64,000 nucleotides of DNA from Burkholderia oklahomensis C6786 (GCF_000959365.1 NZ_CP009556.1:1798001-1862000), one strand, 5' to 3'. Shown: positions 1 through 8,689, counted from the first letter of the stretch. Made by a program: numbers and translations. The notes: a model not told the origin generated them from the letters alone.

Positions 1-21
1 CACGCTCCCGCGCTCCCACGC

Positions 22-1455
22 TCATTCGCTCTTCCGGTCCGACGAAAGTGCGTTGCTCGTCAGGAAGCTGTCGACCGCCGCGAGCGACTGCTCGTCCAGC
101 GTGCCGAGAATCCCTTTCAGCTTCAGTTGCAGCTTCAGCGCGTCGAGATAGCTTTCGAACAGCTTCTGGCGGATGTTCGAGATGTCGGTGCGCAGGTTCA
201 GCGTCTCGTACGTCGTGCTGTAGCCGACCTGGTGGGCCTTCATCGACGAGTCGTACGCGAGCCGCGCGGCCTGCAGCGACTGCTGCAGCGCGCGGATCCG
301 CGCGCCGATCGACTGCAGTCCCGCGAGCGTTTCGCGATGGTCGGTGCTGAGCTGCTGCTCGACTTCGCGCAGCCGGTTCTGGTACTGCGTCGCGACGTGC
401 TCGGCCTCGACCTGCCGGTAGTGCACGCTGCCGCCCGAGAAGATCGGAATCGTCACCTGCACGCCGACCGCGCTCTGATGGAAGTCGGATTTGTCGGTGA
501 GGCCGCGCAGGTTCGGATTGAGCCCGCGCGAATATGACGCGAACAGGTCGACGGTCGGCAGATGCTCGGCGCCGATGCGCTTCGCGGCGAGCCGCGCGAC
601 GCGCAGGTCGCGGTACGCCTGCCGGTACGACGGATTGTCCTGCGGCTGGTAGTCGCCCGTCGGAATGCGCGGCGACGTGCCGTGCATCGCGAGGCGCGGC
701 CAGCGCGCGAAGTCGATCGCGGAGCCGAGCAGCGTCTCGTAGCGGGCGCGGCGCGCCTCGACTTCGGTGCGCGCGAGCGCTTCGTCCGATTGCGCGAGGC
801 TCCTGCGCGCCTCGATCTCGGCGGTGTCGCCGATCGTCTTCATCCCGAGCTGCGCCATCCTGCGCGTATCGCTTTCGAGGCGCGTGAGCGCGTCGACTTC
901 GTCGTCGGCGAGCTGCAGCTTCTCGCGCGCGGACAGCAGGTCGAAGCACGCGTTCGCGACGCGCATGATGAGTTCCTGCTTCGCGACTTCGAACTGCTGC
1001 CGCGCGGACTCCTCGAATTCCTTCGCACGGCTCATGTCGTACAGGTACGGCATGTTGAAGAGCGCCTGCGTGACCTGCGCGGAGCCGTACGCCGCGTTGC
1101 TGTTGCCGCTCACGTCGATGCCGAACAGGTTCGCGTGCGTGCCGTAGCGGCCCCATTCGAGCTGTGCGCTCGCCTGCGGCAGCATCTGCGCGCGGGCCTG
1201 CGGGTACTTTTGCCGCGCGGCGTCGTATTCGGCCTGTGCCTGCAGGAATTTCGGATCGTTCGAGACGGCGTGCTGATAAGCCTCGTCGAGACAGAATGCG
1301 CTTGCCGATTCGGAACCGGTGCCGAGCGCGACGATTGCCGCGCAAACGGTGACGTAAGCCGCACGGGCGTGAATTCGAAAGGGTTGGGTTGTTAAGTGAA
1401 AACCCGCATGCCAAAATTTAGACGAGGCACCCAAATCCGCTGTTTCAAACATCTC
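22..1455 (-). CDS. TolC-family outer-membrane export channel
   Basis: A TolC-like outer-membrane efflux protein that would form the exit duct for the exporter encoded divergently at 2445-6916. After a hydrophobic signal segment ending near 'SESASA' the mature part begins with 'FCLDEAYQHAVSNDP', the usual first helix of this family. Long heptad-rich helices follow, in two similar halves (around 'QEMRVANACFDLL'-like and 'SYTTYETLNLRTDI'-like stretches), as in TolC. I chose the ATG at 1455 because a GGAG lies 6 nt upstream. An ATG at 1530 and a TTG at 1560 are in frame but have poor ribosome sites. About 477 residues, normal for TolC. The family call is firm; the tie to the neighbouring exporter is inferred from position. 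Confidence 0.85.
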   Translation of the reverse strand, partial: EMFETADLGASSKFWHAGFHLTTQPFRIHARAAYVTVCAAIVALGTGSESASAFCLDEAYQHAVSNDPKFLQAQAEYDAARQKYPQARAQMLPQASAQLEWGRYGTHANLFGIDVSGNSNAAYGSAQVTQALFNMPYLYDMSRAKEFEESARQQFEVAKQELIMRVANACFDLLSAREKLQLADDEVDALTRLESDTRRMAQLGMKTIGDTAEIEARRSLAQSDEALARTEVEARRARYETLLGSAIDFARWPRLAMHGTSPRIPTGDYQPQDNPSYRQAYRDLRVARLAAKRIGAEHLPTVDLFASYSRGLNPNLRGLTDKSDFHQSAVGVQVTIPIFSGGSVHYRQVEAEHVATQYQNRLREVEQQLSTDHRETLAGLQSIGARIRALQQSLQAARLAYDSSMKAHQVGYSTTYETLNLRTDISNIRQKLFESYLDALKLQLKLKGILGTLDEQSLAAVDSFLTSNALSSDRKSE

Positions 1456-1730
1456 CGTCTCCATCTCCTGCCTTGCGTCAAGCTGCCGACGCTGCAAATT
1501 AAACGTTTTAAATAATGAGTTGAAACGCATGCATCTTTTTGGTGAATTCCGGAACGTCAAAAACTTTTATAAGACGCGGCCGGCCATCTTGTTTCCGCCT
1601 TGAGCGCATGATAGCCTGATTCCGGCTTGTAATCGCAGCGATAAAAAATAAACGTCGTTCGGTTATTCACGGCCATTGGCATTATTAGAGAAGTCTTGAC
1701 GCCGTCTTTATTCTTTACGAGGAGATAGTT
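1456..1730. promoter_or_regulatory. Divergent promoter region of the export locus
   Basis: This gap lies between the TolC-like gene (leftward) and the first leader peptide (rightward), so both promoters should be here. It is clearly more AT-rich than the surrounding genes, as expected for a regulated promoter region. No convincing -35/-10 pair could be fixed by eye. The last bases before the peptide carry a strong GAGGAG ribosome site. Confidence 0.4.
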
Positions 1731-1904
1731 ATGAAGGTCATGACGATGGAGCAGGCCAAGGCGGTTCACGGTGGCGGTCCGATCAGCTCGCTGGGCACGC
1801 TGGCAGCAGCGTCCGGTCCGCTGTTCACGGCGCTCGGCCAGTTCATGCCGACGCTCGGCGGCTATCTGCAGAACCCGAAGAACTACAATAGCAACGGCAA
1901 GTAA
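1731..1904 (+). CDS. Double-glycine leader peptide 1 (microcin/bacteriocin-like precursor)
   Basis: A 57-residue ORF with a strong GAGGAG ribosome site 6 nt before the ATG. Residues 1-15 form a leader, ending 'EQAKAVHGG', of the type cut by C39 peptidases after Gly-Gly. The predicted mature peptide (about 42 residues) starts 'GPISSLGTLAAASGP', has no cysteine, is rich in Gly, Ala, Leu and Ser, and ends in a polar Asn/Lys tail. The downstream exporter carries exactly this peptidase domain. The leader aligns position by position with that of the peptide at 2145-2330. Function is unknown: an antibacterial microcin, a signal peptide or a secreted structural peptide are all possible. Confidence 0.75.
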   Translation: MKVMTMEQAKAVHGGGPISSLGTLAAASGPLFTALGQFMPTLGGYLQNPKNYNSNGK

Positions 1905-1923
1905 GCACGCGTCGTTGCATTTG

Positions 1924-1944
1924 CGCGGGGAGGCGCCCCCCGCG
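1924..1944 (+). terminator. Hairpin between the two leader peptides (possible attenuator)
   Basis: A perfect 7-bp GC stem, CGCGGGG pairing with CCCCGCG across a 7-nt loop, lies 20 nt after the first peptide gene. Only 'taaaatgg' follows, not a real T-run. It may therefore stabilise or partly attenuate the transcript, setting a high ratio of peptide 1 to the exporter, rather than end it. Confidence 0.35.
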
Positions 1945-2144
1945 TAAAATGGTCTCAAGTTCAAGCTGCAAAACGGTAATCCGTCGTCAATCGAGATATA
2001 AAAACATTATTCATTCGTCTTGGTTGGCAATCGGAGGAAATGATTAGGAGACAGTGGTGTCGAGGCAGCTCCGGATGGGGTCGTCCGCTTTGGCGGATGC
2101 GGATTCGGGTCGATGACATCGCTAAAAGAGTAAAGGCCACCCCG

Positions 2145-2330
2145 ATGCAAGCCATATCAGAGCAGCAAGCCCGTGCGATCCGCGGCGGAGGTTCCGCCTA
2201 CGCCAATTCGGCCGCCTACACGGTCTCCCTTGCGAATCAATCGATCGGTCCCGTCGTCAACGGGCTCTTGACCCAATACCAGACCCAGGCCGTCAACCAA
2301 TTCAAGATGGCGCTGGGATCCGGCAGCTAA
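2145..2330 (+). CDS. Double-glycine leader peptide 2
   Basis: A 61-residue ORF with an AAAGG ribosome site about 8 nt before the ATG. Its 15-residue leader ends 'QQARAIRGG' and matches that of peptide 1 at Ala9, Lys/Arg10, Ala11, Val/Ile12, basic13, Gly14 and Gly15. The predicted mature part starts 'GSAYANSAAYTVS' and is rich in Ala, Ser, Gln, Asn and Gly, with no cysteine. The frame is open back to 2040, but that extension lacks leader character. Two leader-matched but otherwise unlike peptides beside one exporter recall two-component bacteriocins; this is an inference. Confidence 0.7.
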   Translation: MQAISEQQARAIRGGGSAYANSAAYTVSLANQSIGPVVNGLLTQYQTQAVNQFKMALGSGS

Positions 2331-2444
2331 GCCCGATCCCGGATATCGCCAGAGCCGCGTTCGGCTGAGGCCGGACGCGGCGTTCACGCCGCGCTCGCGC
2401 GATGGCTTCGAGCCAAGCCGCGCCGCGCGCGGGCCGGTATTGTC

Positions 2445-4589
2445 GTGTCCAGCGATTCGCAAGCTATGTGGTTCAACACCAATAAAGTCAGGCCCATTCT
2501 TCAGGACGAGGTGACCGAGTGCGGTCTCGCGTGCCTTGCGATGATCGCGACCTGGCACGGCCGCGACACGACGTTGCGCACGCTGCGCAACCGCTATCCG
2601 GTCAAGATCGATTCCGGCCTGTCGTTCTTCGACCTGATGGAGATCGCGAACGACCTCGGGATGCGCGCGCGCGGGCTCCAGTTCGAGGCGAACGAGATCG
2701 ATGCGCTGAAGCTGCCCTGCATCCTGCACTGGGGAATGAACCACTACGTCGTGCTGACGAAGGTGTGCTACGGCAGCGTGCACATCGTCGATCCGGCGCT
2801 CGGCGAGACGAAGCTGCCGCTCGCGCAGGCGCTCGCGCAGATCACGGGCTACGCGCTCGAGCTCAATCCGGACATCGGCTTCAAGCACGCCGGCACGACC
2901 GACAAGATCCATCTGCGCGACTATCTGGTCGGCCTGACGGGCATCCGCAAGAGCATCCTGCTCGGCGTCGCGGGCGGCATCGCCGCGCAGTTGCTGCTGC
3001 TGCTCGGGCCGTCGTACGTGCAACTGACGATCGACGAGGCGCTGAAGAAGACCGACGTCGACATCCTGTACCTGCTGACGATCCTGTTCGGCATCGTGTT
3101 CCTGTTCGACACGCTGTACGCGAACCTCGTCGGCAACATCAAGAGCTACCTGCGCAACATCGTGTCGCAGCAGCTGTCGGCGAACATGGTCGGGCATCTC
3201 GCGCGGCTGCCGATCGGCTATTACCTGTTCCACAACACGGGCGATTCGATCTCGCGCGTCGCGTCGGTGTCCGAGATCGGCCGCTTTCTCGTCGACGGGC
3301 TGATCGGCGGGCTGCTCAATATCTTCACGTGCGTCGTCACGCTCGTGCTGATGCTGTACTACAGCCCGGTGCTGGCCGGCATCAGCCTCGCGGGGATGGT
3401 GCTGTTCGCGCTGTCGCGGCTCGCGATCCAGCCGCAATTGCAGGATGCGATGTCGCAGATCCTGACGCGCGGCGCCGAGGCCGACGCGCTCCTGATCGAG
3501 AACATCCGCTCCGCGCATTCGATCAAGCTGCTGTCGTCGGAGACGTCGCGCAGCAGCCTGTGGGTGAACGCGTTCACGCAGAAGCTGCAGGCGGTCCGCC
3601 AGCAGGAGCGGCTGCAGCTGCTGTTCGACGCGATCTCGAAGGGCATCGTCCACATCGAGCAGCTGGTCATCGTCACGTACGGCGCGTGGCTCGTGATGCA
3701 CGGGCAGAGCACGATCGGGGTCATCTACGCGTTCATCCAATACAAGAACCTGTTCGCCGACAAGTTCATCGATTCGATCCAGCTCTACGTGCGGCGCAAG
3801 GTGCTGCAGGTCCACATGGACCGCGTCGCCGACGTGCTGCAGACCGAGACCGAAGAGCCCGCGCCCGACGCGCCGGTGCGCTCGATCGAGCATTTCGACG
3901 GCTCGCTGTCGATCCGTGCGCTGACGTACACACCGAAGGGCGGCCGGCGTGCGATCCTCGAGAACATCGATCTCGACGTGCCGGCCGGCGCGAAGGTCGC
4001 GATCGTCGGCCGCACCGGCAGCGGCAAGACGACGCTCTTGAACCTGATCTGCGGGCTGTATCAGTCGACGCCGGGCATGCTGTTCGTCGGCGGCGTCGAT
4101 TTGTCCGAGGTGAACCTGAGGCTCTACCGCAAGCACGTCGCGGCCGTCACGCAGTCGGACCAGCTGTTCCGCGGCACGATTCGCGACAACATCACGAACT
4201 TCGCGCCCGCGCCGCGCCTGGGCGCGATGCACGAGGCGGCGCGCCTCGCGTGCATCGACCGCGACATCGACGTGCTCGACAATCGCTACGACACGCCGCT
4301 CGGCGACACGCAGAAGTTCCTGTCGGCCGGGCAGATGCAGCGCCTGTTGATCGCGCGCGCGCTGTACTGCGAGCCGCGGCTCCTGATCCTCGACGAGTTC
4401 TCGTCGAATCTCGATCAGGCGACGACGCACGAGATCTGCCGCAACGTGCTGACGCTGCCGTGCACGATCGTGCTCGTCACGCACGACGCGTCGATCCTGT
4501 CGATGGTCGACCGCATCTATGAGATGCGCGACGGCCGCCTCGCCGAGATCACGCCGGATCGGCAACCGGAACTGGAGGTGCCAAGATGA
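2445..4589 (+). CDS. C39 peptidase-containing ABC exporter
   Basis: A peptidase-containing ABC transporter that would trim Gly-Gly leaders and export the peptides. Residues about 16-135 are a C39 domain with the catalytic triad visible: Cys26 (in 'TECGLACLAM'), His100 (in 'NHYVVL') and Asp116 (in 'VDPALGE'). A six-helix membrane domain follows, then the ATPase: Walker A 'GRTGSGKTT' near residue 522, signature 'LSAGQMQR', and Walker B 'LLILDEFSS'. The signature has Ala for the second Gly of LSGGQ. 714 residues, the normal size. Start is GTG 2445 or ATG 2466; neither has a strong ribosome site. The stop overlaps the next start by 4 nt. Confidence 0.92.
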   Translation: MSSDSQAMWFNTNKVRPILQDEVTECGLACLAMIATWHGRDTTLRTLRNRYPVKIDSGLSFFDLMEIANDLGMRARGLQFEANEIDALKLPCILHWGMNHYVVLTKVCYGSVHIVDPALGETKLPLAQALAQITGYALELNPDIGFKHAGTTDKIHLRDYLVGLTGIRKSILLGVAGGIAAQLLLLLGPSYVQLTIDEALKKTDVDILYLLTILFGIVFLFDTLYANLVGNIKSYLRNIVSQQLSANMVGHLARLPIGYYLFHNTGDSISRVASVSEIGRFLVDGLIGGLLNIFTCVVTLVLMLYYSPVLAGISLAGMVLFALSRLAIQPQLQDAMSQILTRGAEADALLIENIRSAHSIKLLSSETSRSSLWVNAFTQKLQAVRQQERLQLLFDAISKGIVHIEQLVIVTYGAWLVMHGQSTIGVIYAFIQYKNLFADKFIDSIQLYVRRKVLQVHMDRVADVLQTETEEPAPDAPVRSIEHFDGSLSIRALTYTPKGGRRAILENIDLDVPAGAKVAIVGRTGSGKTTLLNLICGLYQSTPGMLFVGGVDLSEVNLRLYRKHVAAVTQSDQLFRGTIRDNITNFAPAPRLGAMHEAARLACIDRDIDVLDNRYDTPLGDTQKFLSAGQMQRLLIARALYCEPRLLILDEFSSNLDQATTHEICRNVLTLPCTIVLVTHDASILSMVDRIYEMRDGRLAEITPDRQPELEVPR

Positions 4590-5608
4590 CGTTGATGCGG
4601 CTCTTTCTGTTCAACGCGTTCTCGTATTGCTTCTTCGTGCGGCGGATCGTCAAGCGGATCGCGCTCGGCCGCTCGCCCGAGCGCGGGCTCGGCATGATGC
4701 GCTGGTGCGCGGGCGCCTGCCTGCGCGTCTTCCCGTCGATCCGCGGTTCGATCGAGATGTCGGTCCGGCACATGCTGAGCGCGCATCTGAACGACGATCC
4801 GGCGCGCATTCGCGGCGTCGCGGACGACATCGTCCGCGAGCTGTTCGAGGCCGAGGTCGCGGGGCTGATGCTGCGCTCGCACAGCATCGCGTCGATGAAG
4901 GCGATGCTCGACCGGATGGAATGCGAAGGCGAGCCCGCGCTGCGCGAGGCGCTCGCGCGCGGCGGCCCGCTGATGCTCGCGGGCCTGCACTTCGGCAATC
5001 TGATGCTGTTCGTCACGAAGCTGCGGCTGATGATTCCCGAAGACCGCAAGATGATGATCGTGATGCACAAGGACGCACCGGGCGCGTTCTTCGACGATGC
5101 GCTGCGCCTCGTCGAGGAATACGGCGCGGGCAAGATCGAGCTGATCGACATCGAGCAGCGCGTGCATCTGCGCCGGCTCGTCACGGGGCTGCGCAAGGAA
5201 GCGCCCGTGTTCCTGCTGTTCTCCGACCTGCACGGCCGCTTCGGCAAGACCAACGCGTGCCGGCTCGGCGGCCGCTGGGTGCGGCTCGCGGGCGGCGGCG
5301 TGAAGCTCGCGGTCGAGCACGACATTCCGATGCTCGTGTCGTACGCGACCGGCGTGCCGTTCCGCGATACATGCAAGATGCATTTCGTCGAGCTCGACGC
5401 GCGGCCCGCGTCGCGGATGCTAGGCGTCGCCGACGAGACGTCGCGCGTCGCCGCGACCCATCAGCGGATCGCCGACAAGCTCGAGGACGCGCTCGTGAAG
5501 CAGCCCGAACAGTGGCACTTCTGGGAGCACTTTTCGCCTTACCTGATGCCATCCCCGCTGCTCGAGCAGAACGCGCGCGCCGCCGCGCGGACGCTGCGCA
5601 GCGCCTGA
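4586..5608 (+). CDS. LpxL/HtrB-like acyltransferase homologue in the export operon
   Basis: 340 residues resembling the lysophospholipid/lipid A late acyltransferase superfamily: a hydrophobic N-terminus, then 'LAGLHFGNLML' at about 131-141, where LpxL-type enzymes carry H-X4-D/E ('HFGNWE'-like). Here His135 is present but position 140 is Met instead of the catalytic acid. A later block, 'FLLFSDLHGRFGK', matches the conserved substrate loop region. The gene starts inside the stop of the exporter (ATGA overlap) and precedes the HlyD gene by 12 nt, so all three are co-translated. It could acylate the exported peptide or a lipid, or be a non-catalytic partner. Fold family fairly sure, activity not. 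Confidence 0.7.
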   Translation: MTLMRLFLFNAFSYCFFVRRIVKRIALGRSPERGLGMMRWCAGACLRVFPSIRGSIEMSVRHMLSAHLNDDPARIRGVADDIVRELFEAEVAGLMLRSHSIASMKAMLDRMECEGEPALREALARGGPLMLAGLHFGNLMLFVTKLRLMIPEDRKMMIVMHKDAPGAFFDDALRLVEEYGAGKIELIDIEQRVHLRRLVTGLRKEAPVFLLFSDLHGRFGKTNACRLGGRWVRLAGGGVKLAVEHDIPMLVSYATGVPFRDTCKMHFVELDARPASRMLGVADETSRVAATHQRIADKLEDALVKQPEQWHFWEHFSPYLMPSPLLEQNARAAARTLRSA

Positions 5609-5620
5609 CGAGTTTCGCCC

Positions 5621-6916
5621 ATGCCTACCTGGATGACCGCCCTGAGAGAGCAGAAGACGCCGCGCAAGCTGACGCGCGGCACGACGTTCGGCACCGTGAT
5701 CAACGGCGTCGTCGACGTGCCGGTGTCGATGCGCTTCTTCTGCTATCTGTCGATCGCGATGTTCGCGATGTTCGTCGTCGCGCTCGTCCGTCTGACGTAT
5801 GCGAACACCGAGAGCGTGATGGGCATGCTGACGCCGCGCACGGGCTTGATCGGCGTCGGCGCGCCGCCCGGATGGGCGGTGCGCGAGTTGTACGTCGCGA
5901 AGGACCAGCACGTGAAAGCCGGGCAGAAGCTCCTGAGCGTCACGCGCGACACGAGCTTCGTGTCGCAGGCGAACAACGTGCAGGGGATGCGCGAGTCGAT
6001 CAAGCGGCAGCGCGTCGAGGTCGATCAGCAAATGGACGCGGCGAAGCTCGAATACCAGTCGACCATCGAGCAGATCAAGCAGCAGATCGCCGCGCTGTCG
6101 GAGAGCCGCGCGCTCATCGACAAGCAGATCCAGGACCAGAAGCGGATCGTGTCCGAATACCAGGAACGGCGCGACCGCGTGAAGCAGCTGCTGAACGAAC
6201 AGGTCGTCACGCTCGAGCAGTACAACCAGGTGAACACGCAGTACCTGCAGGCGGGCCAGGCGTATCAGGACCTGATGCTGCGCAAGGCCGATCTCGTGAA
6301 GAACGCGATGAAGCTGCGCGGCGATCTCGAAACGGTGCAGAGCAAGTACGACGGCTCGAACGCCGAGCTGAAGATCAAGCAGGAAGAGCTGAACTCGAAG
6401 GAATACAACATCGACGAGAGCGTCAACCAGGTGCTGTACGCGCCTGCCGACGGGCAGATCGTGCGGCTCGACGTCGTGCAGGGCAGCGTGATCGATCCGC
6501 CCGGCACGCGCGTCGTCGAGATCCTGCCCGCGAAGGCGGACGGAATGATCGCCGAGCTGTACATCCCGTCGTCGAAGGCGGGGTTCATCAAGCCCGGCCA
6601 GGAAGTGAAGCTCGCCTACGGCAGCTATCCGGTCGAGAAGTTCGGCACCTATCGCGGCAAGCTGGTGTCGGTGTCGCCCGTCGCGTTCACCGCGAAGGAA
6701 CTGAACCTGCCCGCCGACGCGGGCTCGCCGCAGACCTACTTCAAGAGCTGGGTCGACCTCGCCGACCGCAAGCCGGCGTTCGAAGGCTCGCCGCTCGCGC
6801 TGAAGGCCGGGATGACGCTGCGGGCGGACATCGTGCTCGAGAAGCGCAGCTTGCTCGAATGGCTGTTCGAACCGCTGTATCGAATCCGGCAGCGGATGTT
6901 CGGTACGCCCGCGTGA
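5621..6916 (+). CDS. HlyD-family periplasmic adaptor (membrane fusion protein)
   Basis: 431 residues. One N-terminal membrane helix ('FFCYLSIAMFAMFVVALV', about 33-50), then a biotinyl-lipoyl half ('VRELYVAKDQHVKAGQKLL'), a long Gln/Glu/Lys-rich coiled coil (about 110-265), the second lipoyl half ('VLYAPADGQIVRLDV') and a beta-barrel domain ending near 'LEWLFEPLYRIRQRM'. This is the architecture of adaptors joining type I ABC exporters to TolC. It follows the acyltransferase homologue by 12 nt and the exporter by one gene, and with the divergent TolC-like gene completes a three-part export machine. Confidence 0.9.
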   Translation: MPTWMTALREQKTPRKLTRGTTFGTVINGVVDVPVSMRFFCYLSIAMFAMFVVALVRLTYANTESVMGMLTPRTGLIGVGAPPGWAVRELYVAKDQHVKAGQKLLSVTRDTSFVSQANNVQGMRESIKRQRVEVDQQMDAAKLEYQSTIEQIKQQIAALSESRALIDKQIQDQKRIVSEYQERRDRVKQLLNEQVVTLEQYNQVNTQYLQAGQAYQDLMLRKADLVKNAMKLRGDLETVQSKYDGSNAELKIKQEELNSKEYNIDESVNQVLYAPADGQIVRLDVVQGSVIDPPGTRVVEILPAKADGMIAELYIPSSKAGFIKPGQEVKLAYGSYPVEKFGTYRGKLVSVSPVAFTAKELNLPADAGSPQTYFKSWVDLADRKPAFEGSPLALKAGMTLRADIVLEKRSLLEWLFEPLYRIRQRMFGTPA

Positions 6917-6922
6917 CGTTCG

Positions 6923-8425
6923 ATGCGGATGGGTGACAAGCATCGCCGTCAACGAGCGCGCCGTGGCTGGCGCGCCCCGGTGTCCTGCTGGCTCGGCGCG
7001 ACGCTGCTCGCGTGCGCGTGGTCCGCGCACGCGCAGGACAGCGGCGCGGCGAGATGGCGCGACGGCGCGGACGGCATCGGCTTCTTTCCGGGCGGCGACG
7101 CGCCGGGCTTCGACGCGAGCGCGTGGGGGGCGGTGCCGGGCGGCGCGCGGCGGGAGGCGGCCGGCGCCGCGTCGCCGGCCGCGGCGAGCGGCGCGGCGGC
7201 CGATGGGGCAGCCGCATCGGCCCCATCGGCCGCATTCGCCGCGGACCCGAATGAGCCGCGTCCGCGCAAGCTCACCGAAGAAAAGATCACGCTCGGCCAG
7301 CGCGCCGCGCCGCCGCCGGGCGCACTGCGCGCGCGCGCCGAAGGCGACGACGGCATCGGCTTCGCCGACGCGCCGGGCGGTTCGTCGGCGGACGGCGCGT
7401 CGGCGACGGCCGCGTGCGGCGACGGCCTGTGCGCGCCGGACAGCGGCGCGCCGCAGCGCCCGCCCGCCGACGCGTCGCCGCGCTTCATCGCCGGCGTGCG
7501 CTACGACCGAATGCCGTACGAGCTGCATCCGATCGACCCGGAGATGCTGCCCGATCTGCCGGAGGCGCAGGGCCAGACGCTCCTCGAGCAGTTGCAGGGC
7601 GACGACAGCAACATGATCGGGGTCGGCTGGCACTACGTGCTGTCGACGGGACGCTCGACGCCCGTGACGACGTCGACGGCGGCGCTCGGGATCGGCAGCT
7701 TCGTGAATCCGGGCTCCGCCGTGTCGATCAGCAACGCGAACACGTTTGCGTTCACGTTCACGCATTTCTTCGGCGAGCACGTCGCGGCCGAGATCGTCGG
7801 CGGGATCCCGCCCGAGCTGACGATGCGCGGCCACGGCAGCATCGGCCTGCCGTTCGACAAGATTTTCCCGGGCGTGCCGGGCCGGCTGCCGCTCGTCGAT
7901 CTCGGCAACACGCAGAGCAATCCGCTCGGCACGACGCGCGCGTGGCTCGCGTCGACCGTGTTCAAGTATTACCTCGGCAAGCGCGAAGACCGGTTCCGGC
8001 CATACGTCGGCCTCGGCATCAGCTACACGCGCTTCACGAACTCGAACCTGAACCCCGTGTTCGCCAACAAGCTCGTGTCGCTCGGCGGCCTGCTGTCGGC
8101 GGGCATCTCGCTCGGCGAGCTGCAATCGCTGCTCACCGATCCGGGCGCGCTCGATCGTCTGCTGCAGGCGGGCGCGAATCTGGTCCTGCCGAATGGCGTC
8201 CGGGCGACGGCGAGCGTGAAGAGCACATGGACGCCCGTTTTCGTCGTCGGCGCGAACTATCAGCTGACGCGCCAGTTGTCGCTGTCGACGGCGCTCTCGT
8301 ACATTCCGCTCAAGGCGGCGATCACGCTCAACATCAACGATACGAAGCGGATACTCGCGTCGGACACGACGACGCTTTCCGCGAACGTCCTGCTTTGCAC
8401 GATGCTGCTCAATTACCGGTTCTGA
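6923..8425 (+). CDS. OmpW-family outer-membrane protein with long N-terminal extension
   Basis: 500 residues. A signal peptide ends near 'AWSAHAQ'. About 130 residues of Ala/Gly/Pro/Ser-rich, low-complexity sequence follow, carrying two copies of a 'DGIGF' motif ('GADGIGFFPGG' and 'GDDGIGFADAPGG'). The OmpW-type 8-strand barrel starts near 'FIAGVRYDRMPYELHP', shows 'YYLGKREDRFRPYVGLGI', and ends in a C-terminal aromatic 'LLNYRF' as outer-membrane barrels do. Ordinary OmpW is near 200 residues, so both the extension and the barrel loops are enlarged. It starts 6 nt after the HlyD stop, so it belongs to the export operon and may be a receptor, immunity factor or extra pore. Start could be ATG 6923 or 6929. 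Confidence 0.8.
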   Translation: MRMGDKHRRQRARRGWRAPVSCWLGATLLACAWSAHAQDSGAARWRDGADGIGFFPGGDAPGFDASAWGAVPGGARREAAGAASPAAASGAAADGAAASAPSAAFAADPNEPRPRKLTEEKITLGQRAAPPPGALRARAEGDDGIGFADAPGGSSADGASATAACGDGLCAPDSGAPQRPPADASPRFIAGVRYDRMPYELHPIDPEMLPDLPEAQGQTLLEQLQGDDSNMIGVGWHYVLSTGRSTPVTTSTAALGIGSFVNPGSAVSISNANTFAFTFTHFFGEHVAAEIVGGIPPELTMRGHGSIGLPFDKIFPGVPGRLPLVDLGNTQSNPLGTTRAWLASTVFKYYLGKREDRFRPYVGLGISYTRFTNSNLNPVFANKLVSLGGLLSAGISLGELQSLLTDPGALDRLLQAGANLVLPNGVRATASVKSTWTPVFVVGANYQLTRQLSLSTALSYIPLKAAITLNINDTKRILASDTTTLSANVLLCTMLLNYRF

Positions 8426-8499
8426 AGCGATGCGGCGTGTCTGTGCGGCGTCGGCCAGCCTGTTCTGCCGGCCGTCCGCAACCGGCGCTTCGTAACCGG

Positions 8500-8583
8500 C
8501 CCACCGCACCTGACCCACCGCAACCGACTCACCGCAACCGACCCACCGCAACCGACCCTCCGCACCGGCCGTCCGCAACCGGT
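8500..8583. repeat. 14-bp imperfect tandem repeat
   Basis: Six units of a 14-bp element (consensus CCCACCGCAACCGA) run between the OmpW-like gene and ppk2. The three central units differ by single bases; the outer ones are decayed. It lies outside the genes. The gap 8426-8689 shows no other feature. Confidence 0.75.
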
Positions 8584-8689
8584 CGTCCGGCACCGCTCGC
8601 GGCCGTCGGCTCCACGAACAACGGCGCGCGGTCATTCCCGCGACACCGGAGCCTGCGATAATGTCCGCAGACGCAGCAAGGAGGCCGAC

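Noticed and set aside
1557..1964. Minus-strand 135-codon frame covering leader peptide 1
   Set aside because: No ribosome site or family; the plus-strand peptide has both a strong ribosome site and a leader matched by a second peptide.
2157..4565. An 802-codon minus-strand frame opposite the C39 exporter
   Set aside because: Shadow of the exporter; no family features.
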